This document shows positions 12,885-21,936 of a stretch of 64,000 nucleotides of DNA, one piece after another. Location: NCBI GenBank assembly GCA_946480445.1, contig CAMLJN010000005.1, positions 124,001-188,000 on the forward strand, in the 5' to 3' direction. Source of the DNA: an uncultured Buttiauxella sp. Its GTDB lineage: Bacteria; Pseudomonadota; Gammaproteobacteria; Enterobacterales; Enterobacteriaceae. Under the pieces are notes generated by a model. That model ran no database searches and had not been told where the DNA came from. It worked only from the letters and a program-made list of their open reading frames with translations. Position numbers and translations under genes: made by a program. Position 1 is the first letter of the stretch. Each line of letters opens with the position of its first letter.

Positions 12885-13019
12885 CTATTTGACGGCCGGG
12901 CGGTTAGGCGCCCGGTACCGGCGCCGCTCGAGAAGTAATACCGACATAACAAGGGAACAGGCAATTAGCAAAAACGCACCGGTAATACACAGAACTTCGA
13001 AAAACATGGGGTCGTTCAT
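12885..13019 (-). CDS. yoaI: Small membrane protein YoaI
   Basis: 44-codon ORF, missed by size cut-offs. It encodes MNDPMFFEVLCITGAFLLIA with a single hydrophobic segment (about 8-30) and a basic tail (ERRRYRAPNRP). It matches E. coli YoaI (34 residues), including the MNDxMFxE start and the VLLLER exit from the membrane. GGAG lies 6-9 bases before the ATG. Its position and minus orientation next to yeaL are the same as in E. coli, where the peptide is made but has no known function. The C-terminus is about 10 residues longer here. Confidence 0.85.
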   Translation of the reverse strand: MNDPMFFEVLCITGAFLLIACSLVMSVLLLERRRYRAPNRPAVK

Positions 13020-13283
13020 TTCTCGCTCCGCCTTTTGCGTACGAATAGGCACCCTTCATCACCCGTTTTAGCAGCCTGAGATGACAAAATTATTATGCTG
13101 CTTATTTTTCATCCAAATCGTTCGCATAATTAACGGGCGAAAACGAGATTTTGCGTCACAGAACTCTTCGATTGCACAAAAGGTCGCCGCTGGCATTAAA
13201 AACGCAGGCAGATTTCGACATCTGCGCGTAAAGTGTATCCCTAAAATAAAAACAGTTTTCCCTTTGTTTTGCAAGGAAATACC

Positions 13284-13733
13284 ATGATTTTCGATCCAAC
13301 GCTGTTGATACTACTGGCTCTGGCCGGTCTGGGATTTGTGAGCCACAACACCACCGTAGCCGTTTCCGTACTGGTGCTGATTATTGTGCGGGTTACGCCT
13401 CTTAGTCAGTTTTTCCCCTGGATTGAAAAACAGGGGCTAAGCGTGGGGATCATCATCCTGACCATTGGCGTTCTGGCTCCGATAGCAAGCGGTACCTTGC
13501 CCGCCAGTACCCTGTTGCACTCCTTCACTAACTGGAAATCACTGGTCGCGATTGCCGTGGGCGTCTTTGTCTCCTGGCTGGGGGGCCGGGGCGTTACGCT
13601 GATGGGCAGCCAGCCGGGCCTGGTCGCCGGGCTACTGGTCGGCACCGTGCTTGGCGTCGCCCTCTTCCGGGGCGTACCGGTCGGCCCCCTTATTGCCGCA
13701 GGACTGGTTTCGCTGGTTATTGGCAAGCAATAG
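13284..13733 (+). CDS. yeaL: UPF0756 membrane protein YeaL
   Basis: 149 residues, almost wholly hydrophobic, with about four transmembrane segments; homologous to E. coli YeaL (148). The start at 13284 ([17 protein letters not shown]) follows AAGGAAATACC; the in-frame ATG at 13269 is within that ribosome-binding region. Function unknown. The synteny yoaI-yeaL is conserved. Confidence 0.92.
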   Translation: MIFDPTLLILLALAGLGFVSHNTTVAVSVLVLIIVRVTPLSQFFPWIEKQGLSVGIIILTIGVLAPIASGTLPASTLLHSFTNWKSLVAIAVGVFVSWLGGRGVTLMGSQPGLVAGLLVGTVLGVALFRGVPVGPLIAAGLVSLVIGKQ

Positions 13734-14106
13734 CGCACCTCCTCTGCCAGCGAGCCACCAGCCAGTCGCCGAAAACAAATCCCGCCCCGTAAAGGCAAAA
13801 ATGATGACAGGATTGACCTGCCCTGCCGTCGTCGTCCGCTTGGGCGCGTTGACGATAAACGTCAGTGATTTTGCCTTTCGAACCCCACAACTTAGCGGTC
13901 TGTGGTCGTACGCGCCCATAATGGCGTTTTCCCCGTCAATGCATGAAAATCCTTTGTATATGCAGAAATAATCTTAGGTTTCTACCGGTTAAAAGTTTCA
14001 CTTATAGATTATTGAAATAGTCCCGTTAACAAATTGTTTTTAAAAACAAAAAAGTGTTTTTTAGGCTTATTTTTGTGATGCGTGCGCGGTTTTTAACATC
14101 AATGAA
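13734..14106. other. yeaL-chemoreceptor intergenic region
   Basis: About 370 bases with no convincing gene. The second half is AT-rich. The only recognised signal is the sigma-28 promoter that begins at 14107. Confidence 0.4.
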
Positions 14107-14134
14107 AAAAGTTTCTTTTGCCGGACGCCGATAA
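14107..14134 (+). promoter_or_regulatory. Sigma-28 (FliA) flagellar promoter
   Basis: AAAAGTTT at 14107 and a perfect GCCGATAA at 14127, spaced by 12 bases (consensus 11). It lies 26 bases before the chemoreceptor start, which also rules out the longer ORF starting at 14137. Confidence 0.75.
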
Positions 14135-14160
14135 CGTTGGGAGCTAACAGGAGAGGCAAA

Positions 14161-15699
14161 ATGAAATCACTGAAACACAATTTGTTGTTATTGATCTGCT
14201 GCTCGGTGCTGATGTCAGCATTAGTTACCGCGATTTCGCTCTACGGCAGCCAGCAGAGCGCTCAAAAGGTGCAAAATGGTCTGCTGGCAAAAGATTTGCT
14301 GTCGGATATTCACCCGGCGCCGGTTTACCTCATTGAGATGCGTCTGGTGCTGTCCCGCGTTGTCGAAGGCACGCTGAACGTCGAGCAGGCTGATAAAGAG
14401 ATCCAACGCCTCGCTACCCTGTGGCAGCAACGAATTGCATACTGGAAGAGCGTTTTGCCACCGGAATTACAGGAAAAGCTGCTTGGCGCGCAATATAAAG
14501 AAGGTCTGGCAATGATCAAAAGCGCCACTGAGCTGGTGGAGCTGATTCGTTCGGGCGCACCAACGCCCCTTTTTGAGCGTCTGAAAGAGGCAGACAAGCA
14601 CTTCTACGCCCATGAAAAAGGGATTCTTTCTTTTGTGCAGGATTCCGCAAGTTACGCCAACCTCGCGGTGGATGAAGCCCGAAACAGCACCGCTCGTTCG
14701 GAGATCTGGCAGCTGACAGGCTCCTGTCTCGCGGTGATCCTGCTGCTGCTTGTTGGCTACCGGGTTCACCGCAATATCTTTCGTTCGCTGGGCGCGGAGC
14801 CTGCGCAGGTCGCCGAAATTGCCGTTGCCGTAGCAAGCGGAGATTTGACTCGCCATGTGCCGGTGCGTGAGGGAGACACGCAAAGCGTGATGGCCTCCAT
14901 GAAAGCGATGTGCCAGGAGCTGGCGATGATAATTAATATTGTGCATCACACCAGCGACAGCATTTCCACCAGCTCCAACGAGATTGCCAGTGGCAATATG
15001 GATCTCGCCTCACGCACCGAAGAACAGGCCAGCGCCCTTGAGCAAACGGCATCCTCAATGGAGCAGATGACGGCTACCGTTAAGCAAAATACAGAGAACG
15101 CCCAGAGCGCCAGCCAGCTTGCGGCTACGGCGTCACGCAGCGCTGAACAAGGAGGGGCCGTCGTGGCCCGTGTGGTGCAGACCATGGATGAAATTTCCGC
15201 CTCGGCCAGCAAAATTACCGACATTATCAGCGTGATCGATGGCATTGCTTTCCAGACCAATATTCTGGCGCTGAACGCCGCTGTAGAAGCGGCCCGTGCG
15301 GGCGATCAGGGCCGTGGCTTTGCCGTGGTGGCCGGGGAGGTTCGCAGCCTGGCGCAGCGGAGCGCGAGTGCGGCCAAAGAGATAAAAGTGCTGATTGAAA
15401 ACTCAGTATCGCAGGTTACCCTGGGTAGCCAACTGGTTAATGAGGCGGGCAAAACTATCAATACCGCCGTTGCAGATGTCAAACGCGTAGCCTCGCTGAT
15501 GGCGGAAATCACCCATGCCAGCGAGGAACAAAGCAGCGGCATTTCGCAGGTCAGCACCGCCATCGGCCAGATGGATGTCACCACCCAGCAAAATGCGGCA
15601 ATGGTGAATCAGGCCGCAGCGGCGGCAGAATCTCTGCTGGACCAGACTCGTGGCCTGCGCGAAGTCGTTTCGCAGTTCAGAATTCCGCAGACGGCCTAA
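14161..15699 (+). CDS. Methyl-accepting chemotaxis protein
   Basis: 512-residue chemoreceptor. A transmembrane helix (about 10-30) precedes a periplasmic four-helix-type ligand domain (about 31-185). A second membrane helix (about 186-208, [16 protein letters not shown]), a HAMP domain and a cytoplasmic signalling domain follow. The signalling domain contains the conserved hairpin tip [20 protein letters not shown] and [19 protein letters not shown]. The C-terminus (FRIPQTA) lacks the NWETF-type pentapeptide, so methylation would rely on other receptors recruiting CheR/CheB. AGGAG precedes the ATG. E. coli has no receptor between yeaL and nimR; ligand unknown. Its stop overlaps the convergent nimR stop by 4 bases. 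Confidence 0.93.
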   Translation: MKSLKHNLLLLICCSVLMSALVTAISLYGSQQSAQKVQNGLLAKDLLSDIHPAPVYLIEMRLVLSRVVEGTLNVEQADKEIQRLATLWQQRIAYWKSVLPPELQEKLLGAQYKEGLAMIKSATELVELIRSGAPTPLFERLKEADKHFYAHEKGILSFVQDSASYANLAVDEARNSTARSEIWQLTGSCLAVILLLLVGYRVHRNIFRSLGAEPAQVAEIAVAVASGDLTRHVPVREGDTQSVMASMKAMCQELAMIINIVHHTSDSISTSSNEIASGNMDLASRTEEQASALEQTASSMEQMTATVKQNTENAQSASQLAATASRSAEQGGAVVARVVQTMDEISASASKITDIISVIDGIAFQTNILALNAAVEAARAGDQGRGFAVVAGEVRSLAQRSASAAKEIKVLIENSVSQVTLGSQLVNEAGKTINTAVADVKRVASLMAEITHASEEQSSGISQVSTAIGQMDVTTQQNAAMVNQAAAAAESLLDQTRGLREVVSQFRIPQTA

Positions 15700-16481
15700 G
15701 GTGTAAGCGTCGCCAGATAGCGGCCCGGCGTCGTTCCCAGCGATTTCTTAAACATGGTAATAAACGCGTTGGTGGACTCATACCCCAGCGCGTCCGCCAC
15801 ATGCTGCACCGTAGCCCCGCCGGTCAACATTTGCAGCGCGAGGATCACCTGAAGTTGCTGCCGCCAGCGCCGGAAGTTCAGTCCCGTCTCTTTCACCACC
15901 AGACGCGCCAGATTACGCTCGCTCATCGCGAGGATAGACGCCCATTGTGCGAGGGTTATGCGTTCCTGTGGATTACCCGCAAGCGTATCTGCAATCTGGC
16001 GTATTTTGGGATGCGGCGACATCGGTAGATGCAGCTGTTCCACTGGCTGATGCGGCAGTTCGTCAAAAAGCACCTGAATGAGCCGCTGCCGCGCGGGCGT
16101 GTCGTCTTCATCCTGAGGCTGCTGAGCCAGGCGTAAAACGAGCTCGCGAACCAGCGGGGAGATTTTCAGCGTACAGCACCGTTCTGGCAGGGTTACCGCC
16201 CCGGGTTCGATAAACAAGAAGCAGAGTTGGGCATTGGTTGTCGCCCGGTTGCTGTGCAGCATTTGCCCGGGGATCCAGACGGCGTACTGCGTCGGCACCA
16301 TCCACATCGCCTGCTCTACCTCGCAGGTGATCCCGCCGTGCAAGGCAACAATCAGCTGGCCTTTGCGGTGCTGATGAAAAGGGATCTCTTTGACACTTTC
16401 CGCCACCCGAATACGAAATGCCTGTGCGGGTTGCGTGCTGCTGTCCGGATCGAAGCCTTCTAAGGCTAAGCCGCGCTCCAT
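15696..16481 (-). CDS. nimR: AraC-family transcriptional regulator NimR
   Basis: 261 residues with an N-terminal cupin-type sensing domain and a C-terminal AraC double helix-turn-helix ([20 protein letters not shown] and [27 protein letters not shown]). It is homologous to E. coli NimR/YeaM, which represses the divergent nimT gene and confers 2-nitroimidazole sensitivity. The divergent pairing with a 98-base shared promoter region is kept. Confidence 0.9.
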   Translation of the reverse strand: MERGLALEGFDPDSSTQPAQAFRIRVAESVKEIPFHQHRKGQLIVALHGGITCEVEQAMWMVPTQYAVWIPGQMLHSNRATTNAQLCFLFIEPGAVTLPERCCTLKISPLVRELVLRLAQQPQDEDDTPARQRLIQVLFDELPHQPVEQLHLPMSPHPKIRQIADTLAGNPQERITLAQWASILAMSERNLARLVVKETGLNFRRWRQQLQVILALQMLTGGATVQHVADALGYESTNAFITMFKKSLGTTPGRYLATLTP

Positions 16482-16579
16482 CGTTTTGTCCGATTTTAGG
16501 GATAATCTGGCATTTTACGTTGATTTATTCCGTTGCAGAAGCGTGTATCTTGAGCGCTCGGTTTTAATGGATAAGAAAA

Positions 16580-17782
16580 ATGACACTTTCACCTTCAGCG
16601 AGCATCAAAAAGAACGGTCTTTTGCTGCTCGGTATTCTGATTATTGCTACCACGCTGCGCGTGACTTTTACCGGGGCCGCACCGCTGCTGGATATGGTTC
16701 GCGACACCTTCGGATTAACCACCGCGCAAACGGGGATTCTGACTACGCTCCCACTTCTGGCCTTTGCGGTTGTTTCGCCGCTGGCCGCCGGGATAGCAAG
16801 ACGCTTTGGCACGGAGCGCAGCCTGTTTGCCGCCATGCTGATTATTTGCGCCGGGATCGCGCTTCGTTCGGCGGGCATCACCGCGCTGCTGTATATCGGC
16901 ACCGCAATGATTGGCTGCGGCATCGCGATGGGTAATGTGCTGCTGCCCAGCCTGATTAAGCGTGATTTCCCAGGCCAGGTGGCGCGGTTAACGGGAGCTT
17001 ATTCCCTGACAATGGGCGTCGCTGCAGCGATCGGCTCAGTCATGGTGGTGCCCATTGCGCAGCACGGCTACGGCTGGCAAGGTGCGCTGCTGGCGCTGAT
17101 GATCTTCCCGGTTGCGGCGCTGCTTGTCTGGCTGCCGCAGCTAAAGAAACATACGCCAGCCAACCTCACCTCCAATACCGCACTGCACAGCCGGGGGATC
17201 TGGTCCTCTCCGCTTGCCTGGCAGGTGACGATGTACCTCGGCATAAACTCGCTGATTTACTATGTGATTATCGGCTGGCTGCCGTCGATTCTTATCAGTC
17301 ACGGCTACAGTGAAGCGCAGGCCGGTTCCCTGCACGGCCTTCTGCAACTGGCTACGGCTATTCCGGGTCTGTTTATCGGCATGTTGCTAAGCCGCTTAAA
17401 AGATCAACGCGGCATAGCCGTACTGATGGCGATGCTGTGGGGTCTGAGCGCAACCGGCCTGTGGCTGTTTCCTGATTTCGCAGGCGTCTGGGTTTGCATC
17501 GGCGGCTTTGGATCCGGAGCGACAATGATCCTCGGCCTGTCGTTTATCGGTCTGCGCACCGGCAGCGCTCATCAGGCCGCAGCGCTTTCCGGTATGGCAC
17601 AGTGCGTGGGCTATTTGCTGGCGGCATTCGGGCCACCGGTGATGGGGAAAGTTCACGATGTTTCCGGCAGCTGGAGCGGGCCTCTGCTTGGCTGCGCGCT
17701 ACTCTCTCTTGCCATGGCGGTATTTGGTGCCTGGGCTGGCCGCAATGCGGAGATCGGGGCGGCGACAAAAGCCAGAACCTAG
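16580..17782 (+). CDS. nimT: MFS exporter NimT (CynX-like)
   Basis: Major facilitator protein of 400 residues with 12 predicted membrane segments, matching E. coli NimT/YeaN (393). The family exports 2-nitroimidazole and is related to the cyanate transporter CynX. It is divergent from its regulator nimR. Confidence 0.9.
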   Translation: MTLSPSASIKKNGLLLLGILIIATTLRVTFTGAAPLLDMVRDTFGLTTAQTGILTTLPLLAFAVVSPLAAGIARRFGTERSLFAAMLIICAGIALRSAGITALLYIGTAMIGCGIAMGNVLLPSLIKRDFPGQVARLTGAYSLTMGVAAAIGSVMVVPIAQHGYGWQGALLALMIFPVAALLVWLPQLKKHTPANLTSNTALHSRGIWSSPLAWQVTMYLGINSLIYYVIIGWLPSILISHGYSEAQAGSLHGLLQLATAIPGLFIGMLLSRLKDQRGIAVLMAMLWGLSATGLWLFPDFAGVWVCIGGFGSGATMILGLSFIGLRTGSAHQAAALSGMAQCVGYLLAAFGPPVMGKVHDVSGSWSGPLLGCALLSLAMAVFGAWAGRNAEIGAATKART

Positions 17783-17980
17783 TGATCGCAGGACGGGGGG
17801 TTAATTGCAGCCCCGCCCTGCCAGTTTTATTACCTTGCCGCGCGCAGCAGCGCTAGCGCTTCCACCAGCGGCGATGCCCTACCTTACCGCGCATTTCACT
17901 CGAGCTGGAAAAGCATGTACTGCTCTCTTTGCTTCTTCAGACCCGCAGCACAAAGGCGCTGGCAGATAAGGCCGAACGCA

Positions 17981-19531
17981 TCAATCTATCTTTGCTTGCT
18001 CTGCCGCTGCAATATTCTCATTCAGTATTTGCAGCGCTTGAGTATAGAAACCATCGAATTCCCCTTGTTGTTTTTCTTTGTGTGACTCGATGACGTATTG
18101 GTCGTGGAGCACTTTTTCAAGATCTATCGTTGCCTGCGATAATCTCCGTTCATTACTTCTTTTATTAGCGGCTAAAACTATTTGATCCGCATCAACGAAA
18201 TAGTACTGTCCATTTTCTGCTTTCAAAACATTACCATCAATATCGTGGTCATACATTTCCAGCCCTCGGTCATAAAGAATATCCAGCGCATCATCCAGCG
18301 CATTCATTTGTTTGTCTTCTAACGCTTTCTTTTTATTTTCGTCTGGCTCTTTCTCTATTTTATTATTATCCACAACACTATAACCGGTGATAAATTTTGA
18401 GATCAGAACATCAACTAATTTCTTATCACCCTCTTTGCGCGGCACAGAAACAGCTCTCGCAAAGTGATCATCAGCATTTGCCTTATTGAGATATCTGGCG
18501 GCACGTTCAGGATGCGCATGTGCATTTTCATTAATGGGTGAAACTTCTATATTGTGTTTATTCATCGGGCTTTTCACAACAAAATCACCGATTCTATACG
18601 CTGTACCATAGGCCCCGGCCCCCAGTTTTTTTCCCTGACTAACAATCGTATTTAAGTCCTTACCTTCAATGTTATCTCGGATAAAAGTATCAATATTCGC
18701 AACAGCGTCTCCTGTTGTTTTGTCTGCCGTTGCAGAGACCCCACCAACCTTATCATTTAGCTGCTGGACTACCTTTGTATTTTCGGGTGATAAGTTATTC
18801 CCTGGAGAAAAGGTTTTATTTTCGTGTTCTGCATTCTCATCAATCAGCACTTGTACATTGTCTTTATTCTTTTTTTCTGCCACTTCACTGGAGCCGTACC
18901 CTTCCTCCTGTCCTGACGGGGCTATCTGTGCAGCTTCAGGTGAGATGCTATCCTTTCGGGAAATGATTTTATCTTCGAGATCTACCAGAGAATGTGCATT
19001 ATTAATTCCCATATCCCGATTTAACAAATCTCCCAGAGTCTCATAAAGCTGGCACTCAAAAGAAATAACAGAGCCCACGAGCTTTCTATTGTTTGTTGAA
19101 AACAAATGTTGGTCTATAATTTTAAATTCATCATCGGTAAACATTTTTTTCAAAAGAATATTTTCAGAACCATAGTTAAATGCCACAAAATTACAATCAG
19201 CATCAAATTTAATGTGTTCTATATTATAATTATTTTTATACTCATCCCTGGTTTTATCAATCAATCTGGCCATACATAAAACCGGATGCCATTTTTGGTA
19301 TGCAATACTGTCTCGCGCCCCTAGTAATCCCGAGTCATCAATTTCTATTGAATTAAAAACACTCTGATAATTATCGCACAATGAGTTTCCCGTAAATATA
19401 TATCTGAAAAAATCAATAAATCTCTCAAACCGGCTAAATTCGCAAAAAGATTCTTTGCTGTGAATTAATTCAGAAACCCGGTCAACAGGCAGTTGGCATA
19501 CCGGAAGTGTTGTAACGATAGTATGAGACAT
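17981..19531 (-). CDS. Kinase-like protein, possible secreted effector
   Basis: 516 residues, unlike any yea-region gene. The N-terminal half (1-200) is unassigned and a polar low-complexity linker spans about 200-275. The C-terminal part has the order of protein-kinase motifs: glycine loop GAGAYGTAY (304-312), a candidate ATP-binding Lys K320 (FVVK), a catalytic-loop-like DHDIDGNVL (428-436, with D430 and N434) and a metal-binding-like VDAD (446-449). The D-to-N spacing (4) is one short of classical kinases. This compact layout, without a clear activation loop, recalls effector kinases of the OspG/NleH type; that is motif reasoning, not an alignment. No signal peptide is seen. The gene is clearly AT-richer than its flanks and sits between nimT and yeaO, adjacent in E. 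coli, so it was probably acquired. Confidence 0.6.
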   Translation of the reverse strand: MSHTIVTTLPVCQLPVDRVSELIHSKESFCEFSRFERFIDFFRYIFTGNSLCDNYQSVFNSIEIDDSGLLGARDSIAYQKWHPVLCMARLIDKTRDEYKNNYNIEHIKFDADCNFVAFNYGSENILLKKMFTDDEFKIIDQHLFSTNNRKLVGSVISFECQLYETLGDLLNRDMGINNAHSLVDLEDKIISRKDSISPEAAQIAPSGQEEGYGSSEVAEKKNKDNVQVLIDENAEHENKTFSPGNNLSPENTKVVQQLNDKVGGVSATADKTTGDAVANIDTFIRDNIEGKDLNTIVSQGKKLGAGAYGTAYRIGDFVVKSPMNKHNIEVSPINENAHAHPERAARYLNKANADDHFARAVSVPRKEGDKKLVDVLISKFITGYSVVDNNKIEKEPDENKKKALEDKQMNALDDALDILYDRGLEMYDHDIDGNVLKAENGQYYFVDADQIVLAANKRSNERRLSQATIDLEKVLHDQYVIESHKEKQQGEFDGFYTQALQILNENIAAAEQAKID

Positions 19532-19641
19532 ATTTTCCCCTTTTTATAAATTGTATATTTTCAATTAAAAAGGCAAAATGTGTTATCAGGTGTATCCTTG
19601 AAATTTTTCCGCCCATTTGTACAGGAAGATAAGGAGCAGGC

Positions 19642-19992
19642 ATGATTCGCTGCAAACGAGTTTATGAGACAGCCTCCACAGAGGATGGCTACCGGGTCCT
19701 GGTCGATCGCCTGTGGCCACGCGGCATAAAGAAAACCGATCTTCATTATGACGAATGGGCTAAATCTCTGGCACCCTCAGCGCAGCTACGCAAAGCCTTC
19801 CACGGTGATACCATAAACTTTAACGAATTCAGCAGATGCTATCTGCAAGAACTTAAAGCGATGCGTGATAATGCTAACGCCCTGCTTAACCGGGCAGATA
19901 AAAGGAGGATCACTTTGCTTTATGGCGCAAAAAACAGTGAGCAAAACCACGCTTTGGTTCTGGCGGATTTTTTACGCCATTTAGAGGATTAA
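19642..19992 (+). CDS. yeaO: DUF488 family protein YeaO
   Basis: 116 residues with the DUF488 signatures RVLVDRLWPRGIKK and LLYGAKN. Homologous to E. coli YeaO; function not established. AAGGAG precedes the ATG. The stop overlaps the convergent downstream gene by 4 bases. Confidence 0.93.
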   Translation: MIRCKRVYETASTEDGYRVLVDRLWPRGIKKTDLHYDEWAKSLAPSAQLRKAFHGDTINFNEFSRCYLQELKAMRDNANALLNRADKRRITLLYGAKNSEQNHALVLADFLRHLED

Positions 19993-20294
19993 CGAACGGC
20001 CTGTTTTTCGTCGATTTGCGTAACAGACAGGTTATCCAGCGGCATCAGATATTCAGCGCGCACAAAAGCATATCCTTCCCGACCGTCGAAGGACACCACA
20101 TCCCCGGTGACTAACCAGAGTGGATAATTCGCCTCCAGTGGCAACTGCGTCACCACACCTGTCACCGGGTTCACAAAACGCTCACCCGGCAGACACAGGC
20201 CAAAAAGCTCAACGGCTTTGCCTATGTTGACCCGACCTCTTGCGGTCCGGGAACCAATAATTAAGGCCTGTATACCCGGTTTTAGTTGAAACAT
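19989..20294 (-). CDS. Hypothetical protein, 101 residues
   Basis: A small protein (MFQLKPGIQALIIGSRTARG...) rich in beta-strand-forming stretches, with no signal peptide or membrane segment. I do not recognise the family. GC content and codon use are like the core genes, and the frame is free of rare-codon runs, which supports it being real. It converges on yeaO with a 4-base overlap. The glycine-proline-rich pattern could be a small SH3-like barrel, but this is speculative. Confidence 0.6.
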   Translation of the reverse strand: MFQLKPGIQALIIGSRTARGRVNIGKAVELFGLCLPGERFVNPVTGVVTQLPLEANYPLWLVTGDVVSFDGREGYAFVRAEYLMPLDNLSVTQIDEKQAVR

Positions 20295-20649
20295 AACTCT
20301 TCTCGTATTCTGTTCGCCTGCGTGAAATATGAGAACATTCTTAGCTGTGAATGTAAACAGTACCGCGAATTACCGCGTGTTTTTTTTCCCGGAAGCGATG
20401 CTGCAAATTCAGGGTGAAGGACGAATCTTTCGCTACTAAATTCGGTTAAAGACAAATAATCAAAAAGTATGTAAATAACCTTACGCCACAATATGCCATG
20501 GTCATTCATTTCTCAGGAGTGAGCGTAACCCTCGGAAGATGATAATTTCCTTGATAATTTTCGTGGCCCATAGTATTTCCATTGCGGGCGAAATCAAAGC
20601 TACGCAAGATCCCGCTCATGGACCCGATAATTTATGCATAAGGAATGTA

Positions 20650-20940
20650 ATGAAAAAGATAATGTTTGCGGTAGTCGCCACGATGATGCTGGCAGGCTGC
20701 GCTCAGCAAAGCTTCACGATTAAAAAAGACATCGCCGAGACGCCAAAACAGGTGACAACCCATCACTTCTTTGTATCTGGTATTGGCCAGAGCAAAACCA
20801 TTGATGCCGCAGCGGTCTGCGGTGGTGCAGACAAAGTGGTACGTACGGAAGTACAGCAAACTTTTGTCGATGGCCTGCTGGGCTTTGTCACTTTGGGGAT
20901 TTACACCCCGCGTGACGCCCGCGTTTACTGCGCAAAGTAA
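20650..20940 (+). CDS. Bor/Iss-family lipoprotein
   Basis: 96 residues. The lipobox LAGC places the lipidated Cys at position 17 (MMLAGCAQQSF). The rest matches the lambda Bor and Iss family closely (THHFFVSGIGQ, CGGADKVVRTEVQQTFVDGLLGFVTLGIYTPRDARVYC). Bor/Iss proteins are outer-membrane lipoproteins linked to serum survival and are normally carried by lambdoid phages or ColV plasmids. Here no other phage gene is nearby. The ATG at 20650 follows AAGGAATGTA; the longer in-frame start at 20539 would place extra residues before the signal peptide. Confidence 0.88.
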   Translation: MKKIMFAVVATMMLAGCAQQSFTIKKDIAETPKQVTTHHFFVSGIGQSKTIDAAAVCGGADKVVRTEVQQTFVDGLLGFVTLGIYTPRDARVYCAK

Positions 20941-20950
20941 TTTTTTGAAC

Positions 20951-20979
20951 AAACAGGCTCCTGTGAGCCTGTTTGTTTT
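20951..20979 (+). terminator. Terminator of the bor-like gene
   Basis: AACAGGCTC-CTGT-GAGCCTGTT stem followed by TGTTTTT, 10 bases after the stop. Confidence 0.85.
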
Positions 20980-20999
20980 TATCACGCACCGGCTGACTA

Positions 21000-21158
21000 C
21001 TAGTCGCGCGTCTGCACCCAGAAAGCGTGAATCATGCCTGGGATATTGCCCAGCAGCGTAAGTATGATGTTAAGAATAAACGCCCAGCCAAACCCCTTGC
21101 CAATAAGTACACCGAGGGGGGGAAGCAAAATAGTAATCACAACACGCCAGAAACCCAT
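21000..21158 (-). CDS. yqaE: YqaE/Pmp3-family small membrane protein
   Basis: 52-codon ORF too short for most scans: MGFWRVVITILLPPLGVLIG then KGFGWAFILN and a C-terminus FWVQTRD. It is nearly identical to E. coli YqaE, a Pmp3-type proteolipid with two membrane helices and the PPLGV motif. AGGAGAGTTT lies before the ATG. Family members are induced by stress and affect membrane potential in yeast; the bacterial role is unclear. In E. coli yqaE is at another locus, so this may be a second copy. Confidence 0.88.
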   Translation of the reverse strand: MGFWRVVITILLPPLGVLIGKGFGWAFILNIILTLLGNIPGMIHAFWVQTRD

Positions 21159-21303
21159 AAACTCTCCTGTTTAAAAATAATCCAACTGTCTGTAATAAAA
21201 CAATTTTCACATTAAGCGTAGCCTGGCTTAGCGGATCGTGCAAAAAACAGCACAGATCCCCGTTCGCAGAATGGACAGGGAGTGTAACCGGGTGGAATGA
21301 ACG

Positions 21304-21489
21304 TTAGTGACGGATCTGCGCCAGATCGTCTTCGGTCAAACCGGTCATTTGCATAACAGTGGCTCGCTCGAGACCGTTCTGCAGCATTGCTCGGGCAACT
21401 TCGAGTTTGCCTTCCTGCCGACCGAGCTGGATACCTTTCTCGATACCTTTCTCGATACCTTTTTGTTCAAGCTGTTGTGCGATAGTCAT
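21304..21489 (-). CDS. C-terminal fragment of an Rpn-family (PD-(D/E)XK nuclease/transposase-like) protein
   Basis: 61 residues (MTIAQQLEQKGIEKGIEKGI...TGLTEDDLAQIRH) that match only the very C-terminus of Rpn (YhgA/YadD-type) proteins. The nuclease domain is missing: the frame upstream shows just a few matching codons (IIIEDEL) before homology ends. The fragment has its own GAGGACGAACTG-ATG context. Rpn genes are known to encode a separately translated short C-terminal product that blocks the full-length nuclease, so this remnant could still be expressed. The GIEKGIEKGI stretch comes from a short tandem repeat. Confidence 0.7.
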   Translation of the reverse strand: MTIAQQLEQKGIEKGIEKGIQLGRQEGKLEVARAMLQNGLERATVMQMTGLTEDDLAQIRH

Positions 21490-21666
21490 CAGTTCGTCCT
21501 CAATGATTATTGCAAGGTCAGATTGTAGCGGAGCGGCAAACGGGGATTTGTGGCATCCGTCATGATGCTGTAACCATTATCATTTGCGAATAGACGGGGT
21601 ATTTCGTTGGACTTGATGTATCAGGCAGGTTGTAAGGGATCATTCCGTGTGCTGCTCCCACAATGC

Positions 21667-21691
21667 AAAAACCCGCCATAAGCGGGTTTTT
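21667..21691. terminator. Bidirectional terminator downstream of the csp gene
   Basis: AAAACCCGC-CATA-AGCGGGTTTT with A-tracts and T-tracts on both sides, 33 bases beyond the csp stop. Confidence 0.85.
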
Positions 21692-21723
21692 TAGTACACC
21701 GGGGTAACCCGGCGTCTTAAAAC

Positions 21724-21936
21724 TTACTGCGCAACAACGTTCGCAGCTGCCGGGCCTTTAGCGCCGTTCTCGATAGAGAACTCCACTTTCTGACCTTCGT
21801 CCAGCGTTTTGAAATCGTTGCTCTGGATAGCAGAGAAGTGAACGAACACATCTTTGCTACCATTGTCAGGGGTGATAAAACCAAAACCTTTCTCAGGATT
21901 GAACCATTTTACTAAACCAGTCATTTTATTAGACAT
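21724..21936 (-). CDS. CspA-family cold shock protein
   Basis: 70-residue cold-shock-domain RNA chaperone ([20 protein letters not shown]...). RNP1 (KGFGFI) and RNP2 (VFVHF) are intact. The [12 protein letters not shown] start places it with the cold-inducible CspA/B/G/I group rather than CspC/E. GAGGAAGTATCT precedes this ATG, so the longer in-frame start at 21963 is not used. The 159-base leader carries a cold-box-like element, so induction at low temperature is expected. Confidence 0.92.
   Translation of the reverse strand: MSNKMTGLVKWFNPEKGFGFITPDNGSKDVFVHFSAIQSNDFKTLDEGQKVEFSIENGAKGPAAANVVAQ

Noticed and set aside
17783..17980. Possible remnants of a regulator gene (a minus-strand SPLVEALALLRAAR end and a plus-strand LELEKHVLLSLLLQ stretch)
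   Set aside because: The two stretches are on opposite strands, very short, and broken by stops; no family could be assigned.
20282..20509. 75-codon minus-strand ORF upstream of the 101-residue hypothetical gene
   Set aside because: It overlaps the start of that gene, has no homology or good start context, and its composition looks non-coding.
21421..21480. Short tandem repeat (CTCGATACCTTT units) considered as a CRISPR-like or VNTR element
   Set aside because: It encodes the GIEKGIEKGI stretch common to Rpn C-termini; there are only two to three units and no spacers.
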